Source of the DNA: Schistosoma haematobium
Taxonomy: Eukaryota; Platyhelminthes; Trematoda; Strigeidida; Schistosomatidae
Direction of reading: 5' to 3'
NCBI RefSeq assembly: GCF_000699445.3
Contig: NC_067202.1
Coordinates: 14,909,924 to 14,973,923 of the forward strand
DNA: 64,000 bases
Below are positions 24,017 to 35,443 of the stretch, piece after piece (the first letter of the stretch is position 1; the number at the start of each line of letters is the position of its first letter). The notes under the pieces were generated by a model that was given only the letters and a program-made list of their open reading frames with translations, ran no database searches and was not told the DNA's origin. The translations under genes and the position numbers were made by a program.

Positions 24017-24241
24017 CTATTTCTTAGTGTATATCGTTACGTGAGGATCCAGTTTATACTTGAAAGATTTCACTGACGGGATAATGTTAATTGCTTGTTT
24101 TGGATGATCCAACCGAAGCACTGTTGTTGGCGGAAAGTGTCTCATAGTTGAAAACACAGTGGTTTCTTCTATCTCGTAGACACAAATTGTGAGACATGAA
24201 CCAGTTTCGATGTTCAGAAAATGTCTGTTATAGTCTGACAT
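24017..24241 (-). CDS. Hypothetical 74-aa ORF or terminal exon
   Basis: Starts MSDYNRHFLNIETGSC and ends ..LDPHVTIYTKK, with balanced composition, no low complexity and no match to the repeats in the window. It lies about 120 bp upstream of the calaxin start on the same strand. A CAG acceptor-like site (ttgtttcccag) lies about 20 nt upstream, so it could be the last exon of an upstream gene. Function not recognised; it might be chance. Confidence 0.35.
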   Translation of the reverse strand: MSDYNRHFLNIETGSCLTICVYEIEETTVFSTMRHFPPTTVLRLDHPKQAINIIPSVKSFKYKLDPHVTIYTKK

Positions 24242-24261
24242 GGATATAAGGAAAAAGAATT

Positions 24262-27200
24262 CTGGGAAACAATATAATTACCAATTACATGATCTTTGAT
24301 GAATGAAAGCTTCTGGAGTGTCGGACTTAACGTTTTTTAGGTTTTAGACTACTTAGAAACGGTGGAAACACAAAGTTAAAGGAAGTTTACATGAGTAGGT
24401 GGACTTAATTCGCTGTCTCCGTAATTGCATTTACTGATTCCAGTTCCCCATCAAAGGATGTAGTGAGCTTTGATCAACTTAGCTTTTTCTTCAGGTCATA
24501 CAAATGAATCCAAAAAAGCATGTTATGTTTGTTCTACTTACCTACTGTGATTTAGATATATAATCGATCATGTATAAGAATGTGTGAGTTTGATTGAACT
24601 CATTTTCGAATTCTAATCTTAAACTGTTCTCTCACTAGTTGCAAACAGAGGCAATCGGTAAATGTACACAAGTATTGATTAACACTCTTAAAAAACTTAC
24701 CAATGTACGAATTCTTACTCCCGACTATTCCTTAGTGTTTTCGCTCATTGGGCGCTTGTCTATTTAATCAATCATTAACAGACTAAGCTTTCTCAACATA
24801 GCTGATATTCTGGTTTCCGAATCTTCTCGACCAAACTCATAGAGATACATATAGAATATGCTCACTGAGGAACACACAGTTAACGGACCGTCACGTTACC
24901 GAGATGACCTGTATAAAACCTTAGGCCTCCAACTAAATCTGTCCTTAAGATTTCCATCTTATGAACACTTTCGTGCTTCATTAAAGGGTATCAGTACAGC
25001 TCTCTGAGTATAGGAGGTGTGTTCTTTCTCATCGCCAAAATACAACGACAGCTCTCTCGAAACTAGTCTTTTCTATCCATCTTGTTTCCACAAGTACCTT
25101 TATGTCGTGTATTCTGATCACTGCAGTTACTTGAATGGTCCTACTGATCTGCCACGTTGAGCGGAGATTTTATGTACCTGCATTAGTTGTTGCCCATATT
25201 TTAAGAAGGAGCTTTGACTTTGCGGCTTCCGAAACATCTAAGCTTCTACTATGAGTGGTCAGAACTCTTTCAAGTTAGACCTTAGAATCATGGTTTAAGT
25301 AACAAAGTATTGCACTAATGTGAAAGTGTCCAGCTTGACAACGTTTGGGAGACTAACGCAACTTTACCCCAACTATTGATAACTGTGTAGAAGAAGTTGC
25401 CAGATGAGAAAGTCATTTGAGGACAATAAAGTGAACTGAAGAACAAGTGCATATCATTGGCTAAGAAATGAAATGATTTCCTATGGGATATATATGAGTA
25501 TCGGTGAATTTCATTCTGTCGCCCAGTATGGTCTCTCATCCACCTTTGTATTCTCACTTAAGTGCTCAGTTGGGAGGGCAAGCGCGTGGAACGTCGTTCA
25601 TCAGCATCAGATTTAGGACATTGACTACTATAACATATACGAACTGTTGAGGAGAAATCTATTCCAAACAAACTGGGTTCCCCGATAGAAACGAAACTGA
25701 CGACTCAGATTTCAAAGAGTCTTTGGAAGGTTTTCCACCAGTCATAGCACAGGTAAAGAATGGGAAGTGTTCAATATCCATGGTCCGTAGCAAATTGTCA
25801 GTTGTGCATGTTGTAGAGTTGCTACAATGACCGACAATAATGAAAGTGGATAATTGGTTGACTGAGTGCAATGAAAATGTAATACGACATGGTCACGTTC
25901 TGTCATTTTTATGGCGCAGAAGGAATGACAATCAATGTAGTAAATTGTACAGAAATTTCTGGAACGTAACCTAGTCACTAAGATTGGATTGACTCATGAA
26001 GATGGGGGATCGTGTGATTGAGAACCAATAGCACAATAAACATATGCGAGGATCGCATGAAATAATGTGCAGAGTAGTTGTTTCGTACTAGCACCACATT
26101 ATCTCTTTCACTTACTTCACTAGATACGGACTTGTCTCGTGAAACTTAATCTGCTCTTCAGACCTTACTAAATGAGGTCAAACAGCTTTGCTTTTGGGTT
26201 AGGCTGTACCGAAACTAGGAGTCACTTGAATGGTGAGCCATGATACTGTTATGTCCAAGGTCATTTATCTTAAGCTGCTTCATAGTACCATTTAACTCCA
26301 CTTGATAGTTTCAAACAAACCGGGCACTAGGCAGAAATTTGATAATAAATGTTTTTGTGATATCCTAATGAGTAGAAATTATATTTCTGATGTTTCCTGA
26401 CTTAATTCAAGCCACTTCTTTAGCGTAAACACAAGTGACTCAATGTTATTTAAAAACACACTTCAGTGCCTATGTTTTTTGAAATGTCAACCACGAATTA
26501 TCCGAGATAAAATGCTCCAGATTTTATACCAGCTTTTCCACAAAGATGTTTTAATTTTGGTTGCCGTAGTCTATACATGGACCGAATTTTACTGAAACTA
26601 AAGTCTACAATATATTGAATAAGTCCGTATTAACTTTCGACGACCAAGATTCAACTATTTTGTCTGAACTAAGATAACGATAGAATGAAAACAATATTTG
26701 TTCATGCAAGCCGAACTACTGTATAGAATACATAGCTTCTATGGGTCACTCGGAACTAACGGAAATATTTTGCGTAATGTTTTCGGTTCTCAACTATGCC
26801 GCTCGGTCACTTGGCCATCAAAAGCATTTTTGGTACAGAGTATCGTATTAAGAACTTGCAGTGGGATTGGTTACCGACCACACGATTCTCGCAGCTGAAC
26901 ATATAATTACCGTTAAAGTTGACATTCAAAAAATAACACTCGGAGGAAGTCAGTAGCGGCGACCTCGGGAAGATTCGAGCGAAATGCCATAAATTAGTCA
27001 CAAAGGCGTGATCACATTGCCTCACGCATTTTGCATCAAGTATATTACTCCCTTCTCAGTTCAAATGTGTTCTTCAGAAATTCCGGACGTCGTACTGCTG
27101 ATGAGTCACTATAGGGTGAGTCACATAAGATTTCGTAGATTAAGTAGTCATATCATGACAAATCTAAAATTTTTGGATTAAATCTATTATTATATTAGTA

Positions 27201-28300
27201 CTAATACCGAAGTAGACCATAATTCTACAAACTGATGTGAATATTCTGAGCGAAATGGGATCAAAATTTTGTCAGCGGGATTCAAGTTAATCAACAGGTG
27301 TTTTCAGCATAATGTCAAAGAGTGACCATCATCAATCGCTTTATTCTGTAACTATGATTTCGTCAAACGAGATCTTATTGTCAATGATGCTGGGCCGTAC
27401 AATAAGTAAATACGAAACTGAAAGTACGCCTTAAGCAAGGTGTAACGACCGAACAACCAATATTCGGTTGGAACAACGGACTGACAAACCCAAAATTTAT
27501 TCTATTAGACCAGACCACGTTCCTCTGTATAGCTCACAACGCGTTTTTGAGATACTCGTATTATATTATATCTAATCACAAACTCCGTGCTCAATATAAA
27601 CGGTTCTAATTTAGAAAACAGAACAAATAACATCAAAAGTACAAAATACCTCAAACAGTACAGCCTATGCTATACAGTCAAAAGTTTCTCTATCGCAAAG
27701 TAGCGCGCTAAACAATAAAAGAAACAGTTAATATCAAAGGGTTCGATACCTGAGAATCAATACAAATATTCCCAACAAGATGGGGTCAAATATCTATCTG
27801 CAGGGATTCCAGCAATCCTCCCAAGCAGACAGTCAGAAGATTAACAGTCACACTGAACCACGTCGTGACCTTGAGCTTAGTCAAACACGACCTTACTGTC
27901 AATAGTCCGGCTACATGCAATAGAAAATTAGGTAACAAAAGATAAGTCTTTATTCGAAATCACATAATAAAGGCCCAGACGAGGAAGACTGAAGGACAAA
28001 AGGTGTGGTTAAACGAGATCTGAACAAAGGTTAAAATACACGACAGGGAGAAGGAACAAATAAATGACAATAATGTTCAACAAAGAGCTGCGGAGGGATT
28101 TTTATCGTTCTCTTTCCGTTACACAAGGTTAAACAATGAAGGTTTAGTCAAGAAAGACTGCAATATCTAAAAATATGGCAACTTAGATTTTGGACCATAG
28201 TTAACATACACAAAAAGATGATATTTAATGAAAACCGAAATTTCACATTCGATAAATAATGGTGGTCTCATTATGTTTCAATTGTCCGATTACAAATGAC
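24262..28300. other. Repeat-poor interval without a firm gene
   Basis: About 4 kb with no recognised transposon. A 49-codon plus-strand ORF at 24858-25007 (MLTEEHTVNGPSRYRDDLYK..) is coding-like but isolated. Two loosely similar stretches around 27250-27410 and 27776-27920 may be an old duplicated repeat. Other open frames (25.3-26.9 kb) show no family resemblance. Confidence 0.4.
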
Positions 28301-28306
28301 TAAACC

Positions 28307-28387
28307 TCACCAGTTATGAACACAGTTTGTTCTGTTTTCCATTCTTCTCTTTTTATCTCTCTTTTTTGGCACCCTCATGGTATACCA
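28307..28387 (-). CDS. Unidentified host gene, probable terminal exon
   Basis: Preceded by a strong acceptor (tatcttttttttcag). 26 codons, beginning WYTMRVPKKRDKKRRMENRT, end ..CVHNW and TGA at 28307-28309. The phase agrees with the exon at 28565-28638. Highly basic. The alternative is a donor GTGAGG at 28310 and further exons. No family recognised. Confidence 0.45.
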   Translation of the reverse strand, partial: WYTMRVPKKRDKKRRMENRTNCVHNW

Positions 28388-28564
28388 CTGAAAAAAAAGA
28401 TATGGGACATATGAATTCGTCCTGAGCTTTCATTAATATCTTTGTTATTTATCTGGAAACACTATCAAGAAACACAAAACAAAATGTTAATGTAGATGTT
28501 CTCAACTGACTGGTTATATGGATTTACCGCATTATTTTTTAATATAAACACTTTTAGACTTTAC

Positions 28565-28638
28565 TTGCATTCTTTTGAGATCCTCAATTGCTCGTTGCAA
28601 CTCAACCTTGTTCGTGTCGTAGAGATCGTAGCAGTTCT
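28565..28638 (-). CDS. Unidentified host gene, internal exon
   Basis: Between acceptor ttgaaaacag and donor GTAAAG. The open frame reads NCYDLYDTNKVELQRAIEDL then KRMQ, a charged, coiled-coil-like string unlike any transposon here. It splices in frame to the 28387-28307 exon. Upstream exons were not found; the RTE insertion at 29.2-32.3 kb may lie in the preceding intron. Confidence 0.45.
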
Positions 28639-29215
28639 CTGTTTTCAAGTATGAGTAATAAGGTGACGCGGAAATAAAACTTAGTTATTTGCCACCAAAC
28701 ATACTCAACTTGTGAAGTTTTAAATCTATGCTGATATCATAATTAAGTATCATACGATACATCTTTGGAAATGTAAAAAGTCTTACGTACTGTACTCGTG
28801 ATGTCCTGTTTTTAAGGTTTACAAATATATGTAATAAGAATTCACTGCTAATCCCAATAGGATGGAAATTGAGGTAGGGTTGACTCAGAATTCTCCCCAA
28901 AAGCATACTATCAAACACTTCTGACTAGTTCTTAAGAAAGCTGAAGCTATAGGAGAATAATGTTACATATATTAAGGTATGTACAGTGATCTGAATACTA
29001 AAAACTCCAGTTCCAGGATGATTGATATGGTTTTTCGCTTCAGTATGTTATTAAAACGCAGTTGCATATTACTAATGTTATTATTATTGCTATGTCACAG
29101 AACTAAAATCAGTATCACCAAGTGAAGGAATTTTAATTATTTAACACTTTAGCTAAAGACCCAGTTCGAAGGTTCGTAGATATGTGAAAAAGTATTGAGA
29201 CCTGTAATTACTTAC

Positions 29216-31264
29216 TTACTTACGCCTGTTACTCCCAATGGAGCATAGGCCGCTGACCAGCATTCTCCAACCCACTCTGTCCTGGGCCTTCTTTTCTAGT
29301 TCCATCCAATTCTTGTTCATTTTTCTCATGTCTATTTCCATTTCTCGGCGTAATGTGTTCTTTGGTCTTCCTCTTTTCCTTTGGCCTTGAAGATTCCATG
29401 TGAGGGCTTGCCTTGTGACACAGTTGGGTGCTTCCCTCCATGTGTGTCCTGTTCACTTCCAGCACTTCTTTCTGATTTCTTCCTCCACTAGAATCTGGTT
29501 TGTTCTCTCCCATAGTAGGCTGTTGCTAATAGTGTCCGGCCAACGGATCTGAAGTATTTTGTATAGACAACTGTTAATAAACACCTGTATTTTCTGGATG
29601 ATGGCTTTCGTAGTTCTCCAGGTTTCTGCCCCATACAGTAGAACTGTCTTGACATTTGTATTGAAAATCCTGACCTTGGTGTTGGTTGACAGTTGCTTTG
29701 AGCTCCAGATGTTCCTCAGTTGTAAATATGCTGCTCTTGATTTGCCAATCCGCGCCTTCACATCTGCATCAGATCCACCCTGTTCATCAATGATGCTGCC
29801 CAAATACGTAAAGGTTTTTACATCTTCCAAATCTTCTCCGTTAATTGTGATTGGATTGGTGCATTCTGTGTTGTATCGGAGAATCCTGCTTTTCCCTTTG
29901 TGTATATTGAGACCTATTGCTGCTGAGGCTGCTGTCACACTGTTTGTCTTCTCCTGCATTTGTTGTTGCGTTTGGGATAGAAGGGCCAGATCATCTGCGA
30001 AGTCTAGATCATCCAACTGCATCTTAGATGTCCATTGTATCCCGCGCTTCCCTTCATACGTTGACATCTTCATGATCCAGTCGATCACCAGGAGAAAGAG
30101 AAAGGGTGAGAGTAAGCAACCTTGCCTAACACCGGTCTTCACTTCGAACGACTTTGTCAACTGTCCTCCATGCACAATTTTGCAGTGTAATCCATCATAT
30201 GAACTCTGTATGATATTGACTATCTTCTGAGGCACGCCGTAGTGTCGAAGAAGTTTCCATAGTGTTGTTCTGTCCACGCTATCAAATGCCTTTTCGTAGT
30301 CAGTGAAGTTGATGTAGAGTGATGAATTCCATTCAATTGATTGTTCCACAATGATCCGTAGAGTTGCGATTTGGTCTGTACACGATCTATCCTTACGGAA
30401 TCCTGCCTGTTGGTCACGAAGTTGGGCGTCTACGCAGTCCTTCATCCTGTTTAACAATACTCTGTTGAAGACTTTTCCCGGTATTGAGAGAAGAGTGATG
30501 CCCCTGTAGTTATCACATTTGATGAGACCGCCTTTCTTCGGTATTTTGACCAGAAGTCCTTCTTTCCAGTCTGTTGGTACTTCTTCCTCATCCCAAATTT
30601 TGCTGAAGAGAATGTGGAGTATCCTTGCAGTTGCCGCTACGTCTGCTTTTAGTGCCTCTGCTGGGATGTTGTCTGGTCCTGCTGCTTTGCCACTCTTGAT
30701 TTGTCTGATGGCCATGCTGATTTCTTCAATTGTTGGTGGGCCAACATTGATTGGGAGGTCCGTGGGTGCTACTTCGATGTTGGGTGGGTTCAGTGGAGCT
30801 GGTCGATTCAACAGTTCTTTGAAGTGTTCTACCCACCTGTTTTGTTGCTCTTCAATGTTGGTGATTACCTTGCCTTCCTTGCTTTTTACTGGTCGTTCTG
30901 GTTTGCGGCGATTTCCAGAGAGTTTCTTTGTCGTGTCATACAATTGTTTCATGTTTCCTTCTCTTGCAGCCTTTTCCGCCGTCGTTGCTAAATCTTCCAC
31001 ATATTTACGTTTGTCGGTTCTGATGCTCCTCTTCACCTGTTTGTTTACTTCTGTGTATTCAGCTTGTGCCTTGGCTTTTTCTGCTCTTGTTCGACTGGTA
31101 TTGATTGCTGCCTTCTTGTTTCTCCTTTCTTGAATCTTATCCAGTGTATCAACAGTGATGGTGCTTCTTGTGACCCAGGACCTCATGACATGTTGAAGTG
31201 AGTGCCTCTTTGATCCCCTTCCAGTTGCTCTCCACAGTAGTTCCTTCTCCATTGAGTAGATCAT
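29216..31264 (-). pseudogene. RTE family A reverse transcriptase, TGA before C-terminal tail
   Basis: Open for 603 codons (31264-29453). Motifs: [84 protein letters not shown], catalytic FADD in [22 protein letters not shown]. It stops at a TGA after EEIRKKCWK. The same frame then reads on for about 79 codons ([11 protein letters not shown] to GSNRRK and TAA), so the TGA interrupts a conserved basic tail. The 14.3-15.4 kb copy has the identical stop. Confidence 0.9.
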
Positions 31265-32219
31265 GAAAGGCCTGGAACTTGTTGCTGAGGACTATCTTGA
31301 ATTCACTGAGTTTGTTAGTATCCTGAAGAAAGGCCGTATTGAACTTTTGTGATACTGTCTGCCCCGTTGTCCAGTGCTTCTTGAGTTTCAGTTTCATCTT
31401 GGCGACCAGTAAGTGATGATCTGATGCTATATCAGCTCCTCTCTTGGTTCTCACGTCTTCCAACGTCCTCCTGAACTTTTTGTTGATGCAGATGTGGTCG
31501 ATTTGGTTTTGTGTAGAGTGATCCGGTGAAGTCCATGTGGTTTTGTGTATGCGTTTATGTGGGAATATGGTGCCGCCTATGACCAGCTTATTGAAGGCAC
31601 ATAGATTTGCAAATCTCTCACCATTTTCGTTTCTTTCTCCCAGTCCGTATCGTCCCATGATGTCTTCATATCCAGTGTTGTCCGTTCCAACCTTGGCGTT
31701 GAAATCTCCCATCAGAATGGTCAGGTCCTTTGTTGGGCACTTCTCGACTATTGACTGCAGCCTATTGTAGAATTGATCTTTAGCGTCTTCATTGTAGTCG
31801 TTGGTAGGCGCATAGCATTGGATGATGTTCATTGAAACGCCCTCTTTCTTTGTTTTAAACGAGGCTTTGATGATCCTTGGTCCATGAGATTCCCATCCTA
31901 TAAGTGCATTTTGTGCTTGTTTGGACAGCATCAATGCAACTCCTTGTGTATGTGGTGCATTTTCTTCTTCATGGCCGGAGTACAACAGGAGCTCTCCTGT
32001 AGTTAGTCGTTGTTGTCCAACTTGTGTCCAATGTGTTTCACTGATCCCTAGTACCTCTAGGTTGTATCTTCTCATTTCTGCAGCAATCTGGAAGGCTCTT
32101 CCGGTGTCCCACATTGTACGAACATTCCATGTACCTAAATAAATGGTCGCTCTGGTTGTCAGAAGGGGCATCGGCCTCGTAACTTCCGAAGGGATTCGGC
32201 TTTCATCATGAGGCGTCAT
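31149..32219 (-). pseudogene. RTE family A APE-type endonuclease domain
   Basis: About 356 codons from the ATG at 32219 (MTPHDESRIPSEVTRPMP..); an in-frame extension to 32330 reads flanking DNA. EEP-endonuclease motifs: LGTWNVRTM, LEVLGISETHW, QCYAPTNDYNED, LMGDFNAKVG, QIDHICINKKF and the catalytic ASDHHLLVAKM. The enzyme nicks target DNA to prime reverse transcription. The frame runs out at 31149 because of a frameshift; the RT continues in another frame with 116 nt overlap. Confidence 0.85.
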
Positions 32220-32339
32220 AATTCTTCTAAATGAAGATCTTCTGACTCCCAGGGCAGAGTTTAAAAGGCCTGTAATACTGTGGTATAAATGTAGGGCCAG
32301 TGAAATATCACTGGGCTCTAGCCAGATCATCTTGTAAGT

Positions 32340-32990
32340 GGGTCCCTGACTGTCGAATGTTTAACAGACCCTCAGTAGGGTCCAAGACAACCAACGCTAA
32401 TCATTCATTTGCATAACATGGTCTGGCTCATTTGGCAGTGGTCGTACTATTTTTCTAACTACTCCTACTAATACATTTCTTCGCCAACGACATGTTTATT
32501 TTAAATGGTCATCAAGGTAACCATAGCCTCTGAATATCACGAAAGGGTAATTTAGGTTAAGTATTAACCTCTAAGTGTGACTTCGATGCAAGTTAGGAGG
32601 TCACATTATTTCCGTATAACTTGAATAGACCGCAATCATGGACGCAGATTATTGCGTAGGTGATTTAAATAACTAAGCTCTATAGCGATATAACTGTATA
32701 TACATATAATATGGGTATTTTGGAGGATTTCTTACAAAACTGTTAAAAAACTACATTTCACAATTGCACATCATGTGTAAATCATTGACCAAACACATAG
32801 ATACCTTACTCGAAAATCGTAAAGCATTTAAATCAATCAATATCCGTTATCCTTAACAGCCAACATTACGAAGTGATGGAGTCATCAAGAGATGTTATGC
32901 CCATTAAGAGTATCAGACCTGAGATTGGATATTGTTATCCGTAGAAGAACGATTATATATAATTTATGGGCGAACGAATCAGGTATTAGA
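32340..32990. other. Unassigned stretch
   Basis: AT-rich DNA with no coding or repeat core recognised. Confidence 0.4.
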
Positions 32991-32996
32991 TTACAG

Positions 32997-33295
32997 GTTG
33001 TAGGTAGACAACAGAAAATCCTGGAACTATATTTCGCGCTACTGGGTACTCGTCTGCAAGGTGTACCTGTAATCTTCAGGGAACTGATGCTCCCTGATGG
33101 ATTCGATCCCGTCTCAGCTAGCTTCACAGTCGATAAGATTCGATCTGCACTAAGAAATACCTGAAATTCATGATACTGATCATCATCCAGTGATCAATCA
33201 ATTGTAAATACATCTCAATCCTAAAGGATGTCAATCGCGGTTCGAATGGCTCAGTGGTAACTTCTCTGACTGTGAAGCTGGATGCACACGCGATA
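32997..33295. mobile_element. SINE family C composite (two tRNA-like halves, opposite orientations)
   Basis: The right part carries the head GGCTCAGTGGTAAC (about 33250) in sense; the left part carries the tRNA-like region inverted (about 33080-33130). The whole block is almost the exact reverse complement of about 40117-40415. The open frame across it is repeat-derived. Confidence 0.65.
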
Positions 33296-33575
33296 AAACC
33301 CTAAATCTAATTTCTAACATTAGTCATCAACTGCAAATCATGTCTAATTCCTCACACAGGTTTATAACCCTCATTTGGTCCTTATTATTTGGTGTACACT
33401 CTCAAGATTAGTTTAGCATCACTCGAAGGTCTTCCATAAATTATAGTCTCATTAATACACATAAATTCCTTAAGTAAAAGTTTAATTAAAGTTTTCTACA
33501 CACAATAAGATTCAATTGAGCCATTAAAAGTATTATATCAGTAAACGCAAGGTACATTTACTATTCCTGTAGTTG

Positions 33576-33795
33576 TAAACAATGGTAGAGAAGATTTGAA
33601 GCTCAGGTGGATGATTTTAATGGAGTTTTGTTCTCTGAGCTGGATGGTTTGGTCATGGAGCTTTCATCTTTCTTCTGAACGACATCATCAGCACAGATAA
33701 AAGTTTGTGCTGATGATGTCGTTCAGAAGAACGATGAAAGCTCCATGACCAAACCATCCAGCTCAGAGAACAAAACTCCATCGAAAGTTGTAAAC
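33576..33795. repeat. Near-perfect 75-bp palindrome from dispersed repeat
   Basis: Arms 33621-33695 and 33706-33780 are reverse complements with one mismatch (33669), separated by a 10-bp loop. The arms are the same dispersed repeat as at 11.87-12.10 kb. RNA from either strand would fold into a 75-bp hairpin. Confidence 0.9.
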
Positions 33796-34059
33796 GGTAT
33801 TTGATTCTGACACTATAGAAAGAATTAATTAGCACTTAAAGAGCTACTCATGAGTAGGTAAAATTTCAGCTGAAAATTAAGATGTATGAATTATTCACTT
33901 AACTGGCATCAACACTCAAATTAACATTGTTTTTATTATTTGATAACGACAGAAGTATAGACTACCGGTTATTATTAATAATGAAATTGTTTTTATTATT
34001 GTCGAACAAAGAAGAGTCTCACATCGATGGTTCCGTTTTGACCGTTGAATTGACCAAGA

Positions 34060-34300
34060 TACTAACTAGGGTCTAGAAATTGAATGTGATTCTATTTGAC
34101 TGATCTCGATAGCTGGTTGTCTCAGTTAATAAGAAATGGCAGAAAACCCTAGCTAACATATTATCGAAAATATAAGTCTCAATAATCTTCCAAAGCTTAA
34201 CTAGGTCTTTTGAAGAGCAAAGTCTGGAAAATCAAGATGGTTTCAGACGTAGACGTTCATAACTTGACAAAACAATCACCCTACATCAAGTTCTTTTACA
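34060..34300 (+). pseudogene. RTE family B RT fragment
   Basis: Degenerate match to the fingers region of the 2.7-3.1 kb RT: remnants of SIIFQSLTRSFEEQ, ENQDGFRRRRS and TLHQVL in broken frames. Confidence 0.6.
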
Positions 34301-34334
34301 TTGTTTTCTATTCAAAAATATGCATTTTATACAC

Positions 34335-34612
34335 CTTATCTCTTGTGTTACTCTGTAGTGAACGAGAATACAAGTAGGGATGGTCTTATGTATTTGAATA
34401 CAAATTACAGAACATTTTAGTAAAGTATGAGAACCATACAGCAAATACTTCATTGCCAAAATGTTCATTAAATGTTTCAGACTTGATTGTACTTTCGTTT
34501 CCATACCAATCATTCTCTGTTCTCGTGCTCTTCCACTTTCGATTGATAATACATACTGCCTATATCTGTCGACATCAGTAGCACACAACACATTACCACT
34601 AAGATTAATACC
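34335..34612 (+). repeat. R280 dispersed repeat, copy 3
   Basis: Starts tgtagtgaacgagaatacaa and ends ..gacatcagtagcacacaac, like the 16.8 kb copy. Confidence 0.6.
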
Positions 34613-34684
34613 ATTTTTATTACTCTATCATTTCTCATAAATAATTTCATTTCATGTTCTTCATATGGTATAGAACCTTGATAC

Positions 34685-35005
34685 TGATGATGTCACAGGT
34701 ATTCAGTGTTTGACAACGCTTCTCCCAGTAACACCTTCTAATATATTTCGTTCCCGCCCAGAGAAATCAAAAGACAGAGTCGAGGAGATCGGAAGAGTAT
34801 ATTTGGCGATGACCAATATATCGGAATTCTCTGATCTAATCTGGCTAGCGATTGCGGTTGATGTTGAGCACGGCGTTACCACACGTGATCTGGTGCGGAT
34901 GCCTGACCGAGCGCCTTCAGCTAGGTGAGTTCACTAAAACATATGGTCAGCATCCAATGTCGAAAACTTAGTGCTATTTATTTTGGGGATTTATTTACCG
35001 CTACA
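34685..35005 (-). repeat. 3' LTR of Gypsy element
   Basis: 321 bp. Read on the element's strand it begins TGTAGCGG and ends CATCATCA. No difference from the 5' LTR was found on reading. The apparent ORF inside is non-coding LTR. Confidence 0.95.
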
Positions 35006-35020
35006 GATCACTCCCCCCTA
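35006..35020 (-). promoter_or_regulatory. Polypurine tract
   Basis: TAGGGGGGAGTGATC directly upstream of the 3' LTR on the element strand, the expected place for plus-strand priming. Confidence 0.7.
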
Positions 35021-35443
35021 GTGGGGCAGTGACGACCCTAAGACGTGGCCAGCCAGAAGTTTAAACCCAACGAGTTTGTCGTTGGTAAACACTCTTCTGA
35101 TAGCTTACTAAATTTAGCAGCGTCTGGTCGTCTTTCCTTACTATATGGGACGGAGGTACAACATAGTAAAAAAAGAAAATGTACAATGAAAATTTCGGAT
35201 CCTCATAAACGTCATCGTTCTTTTCAAGCCGTCCTGGAAAAGAAAAAATAAAATGTAAGTGCATGTCGAAATACACTCGTATGTGCGTAAAAACACAATG
35301 TCGGCGGAAAAAATGGAAAATAAACTCATGAACACGTAATAGCGTTAAAAAAATTGTTTTTTTTTTAATAGAAATAAAAATATATAACCATATTGAAATT
35401 GTTTTTTTTTTTAAAAAAATAATATAAAATGTCGAGAAGTGCC
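35021..35443 (-). other. Gypsy 3' untranslated region
   Basis: Between the pol stop and the polypurine tract. Contains poly-T/poly-A runs; the frames over it are not supported. Confidence 0.6.

Larger units (their letters stand above)
29209..32268 (-). mobile_element. RTE family A LINE, nearly full length
   Basis: Minus-strand element with endonuclease, reverse transcriptase and (taag)n tail, flanked by an 8-bp direct repeat CCTGTAAT (29201-29208 and 32269-32276). Most of the 5' leader is missing, so it is slightly 5'-truncated. Coding is complete from the endonuclease start, but it is broken by one frameshift between the two domains and one stop near the C-terminus. RTE clade is inferred from the APE-type endonuclease, RT type and short tetranucleotide tail. 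Confidence 0.9.

Noticed and set aside
27095..27125. ctgctgatgagtcactatag resembling a hammerhead start
   Set aside because: No stem II partner or GAAA follows at the right distance.
28685..28918. 77-codon minus-strand ORF just upstream of the host exons
   Set aside because: Its possible donor does not match the phase of the next exon, and composition (many Leu/Ile/Phe) is not convincing. Left out, though it could be an exon of the same gene.
30519..31133. 204-codon plus-strand ORF
   Set aside because: Antisense shadow of the RTE family A reverse transcriptase; the minus strand carries all RT motifs.
32892..33164. 90-codon ORF sharing about 55 residues with a minus-strand ORF at 40244-40552
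   Set aside because: The shared protein is only the translation of an inverted SINE C composite, not a gene family.
33686..33740. Hammerhead-like CTGATGATG...GATGAAA in the palindrome
   Set aside because: Stem II has unpaired bases next to the core and no stem I or III partner was found; the related copy at 11.9 kb reads CTAATGA and is part of a coding remnant.
34710..34928. ORF repeated at 39537-39818
   Set aside because: Lies inside the two LTRs of the Gypsy element; duplicated because the LTRs are.
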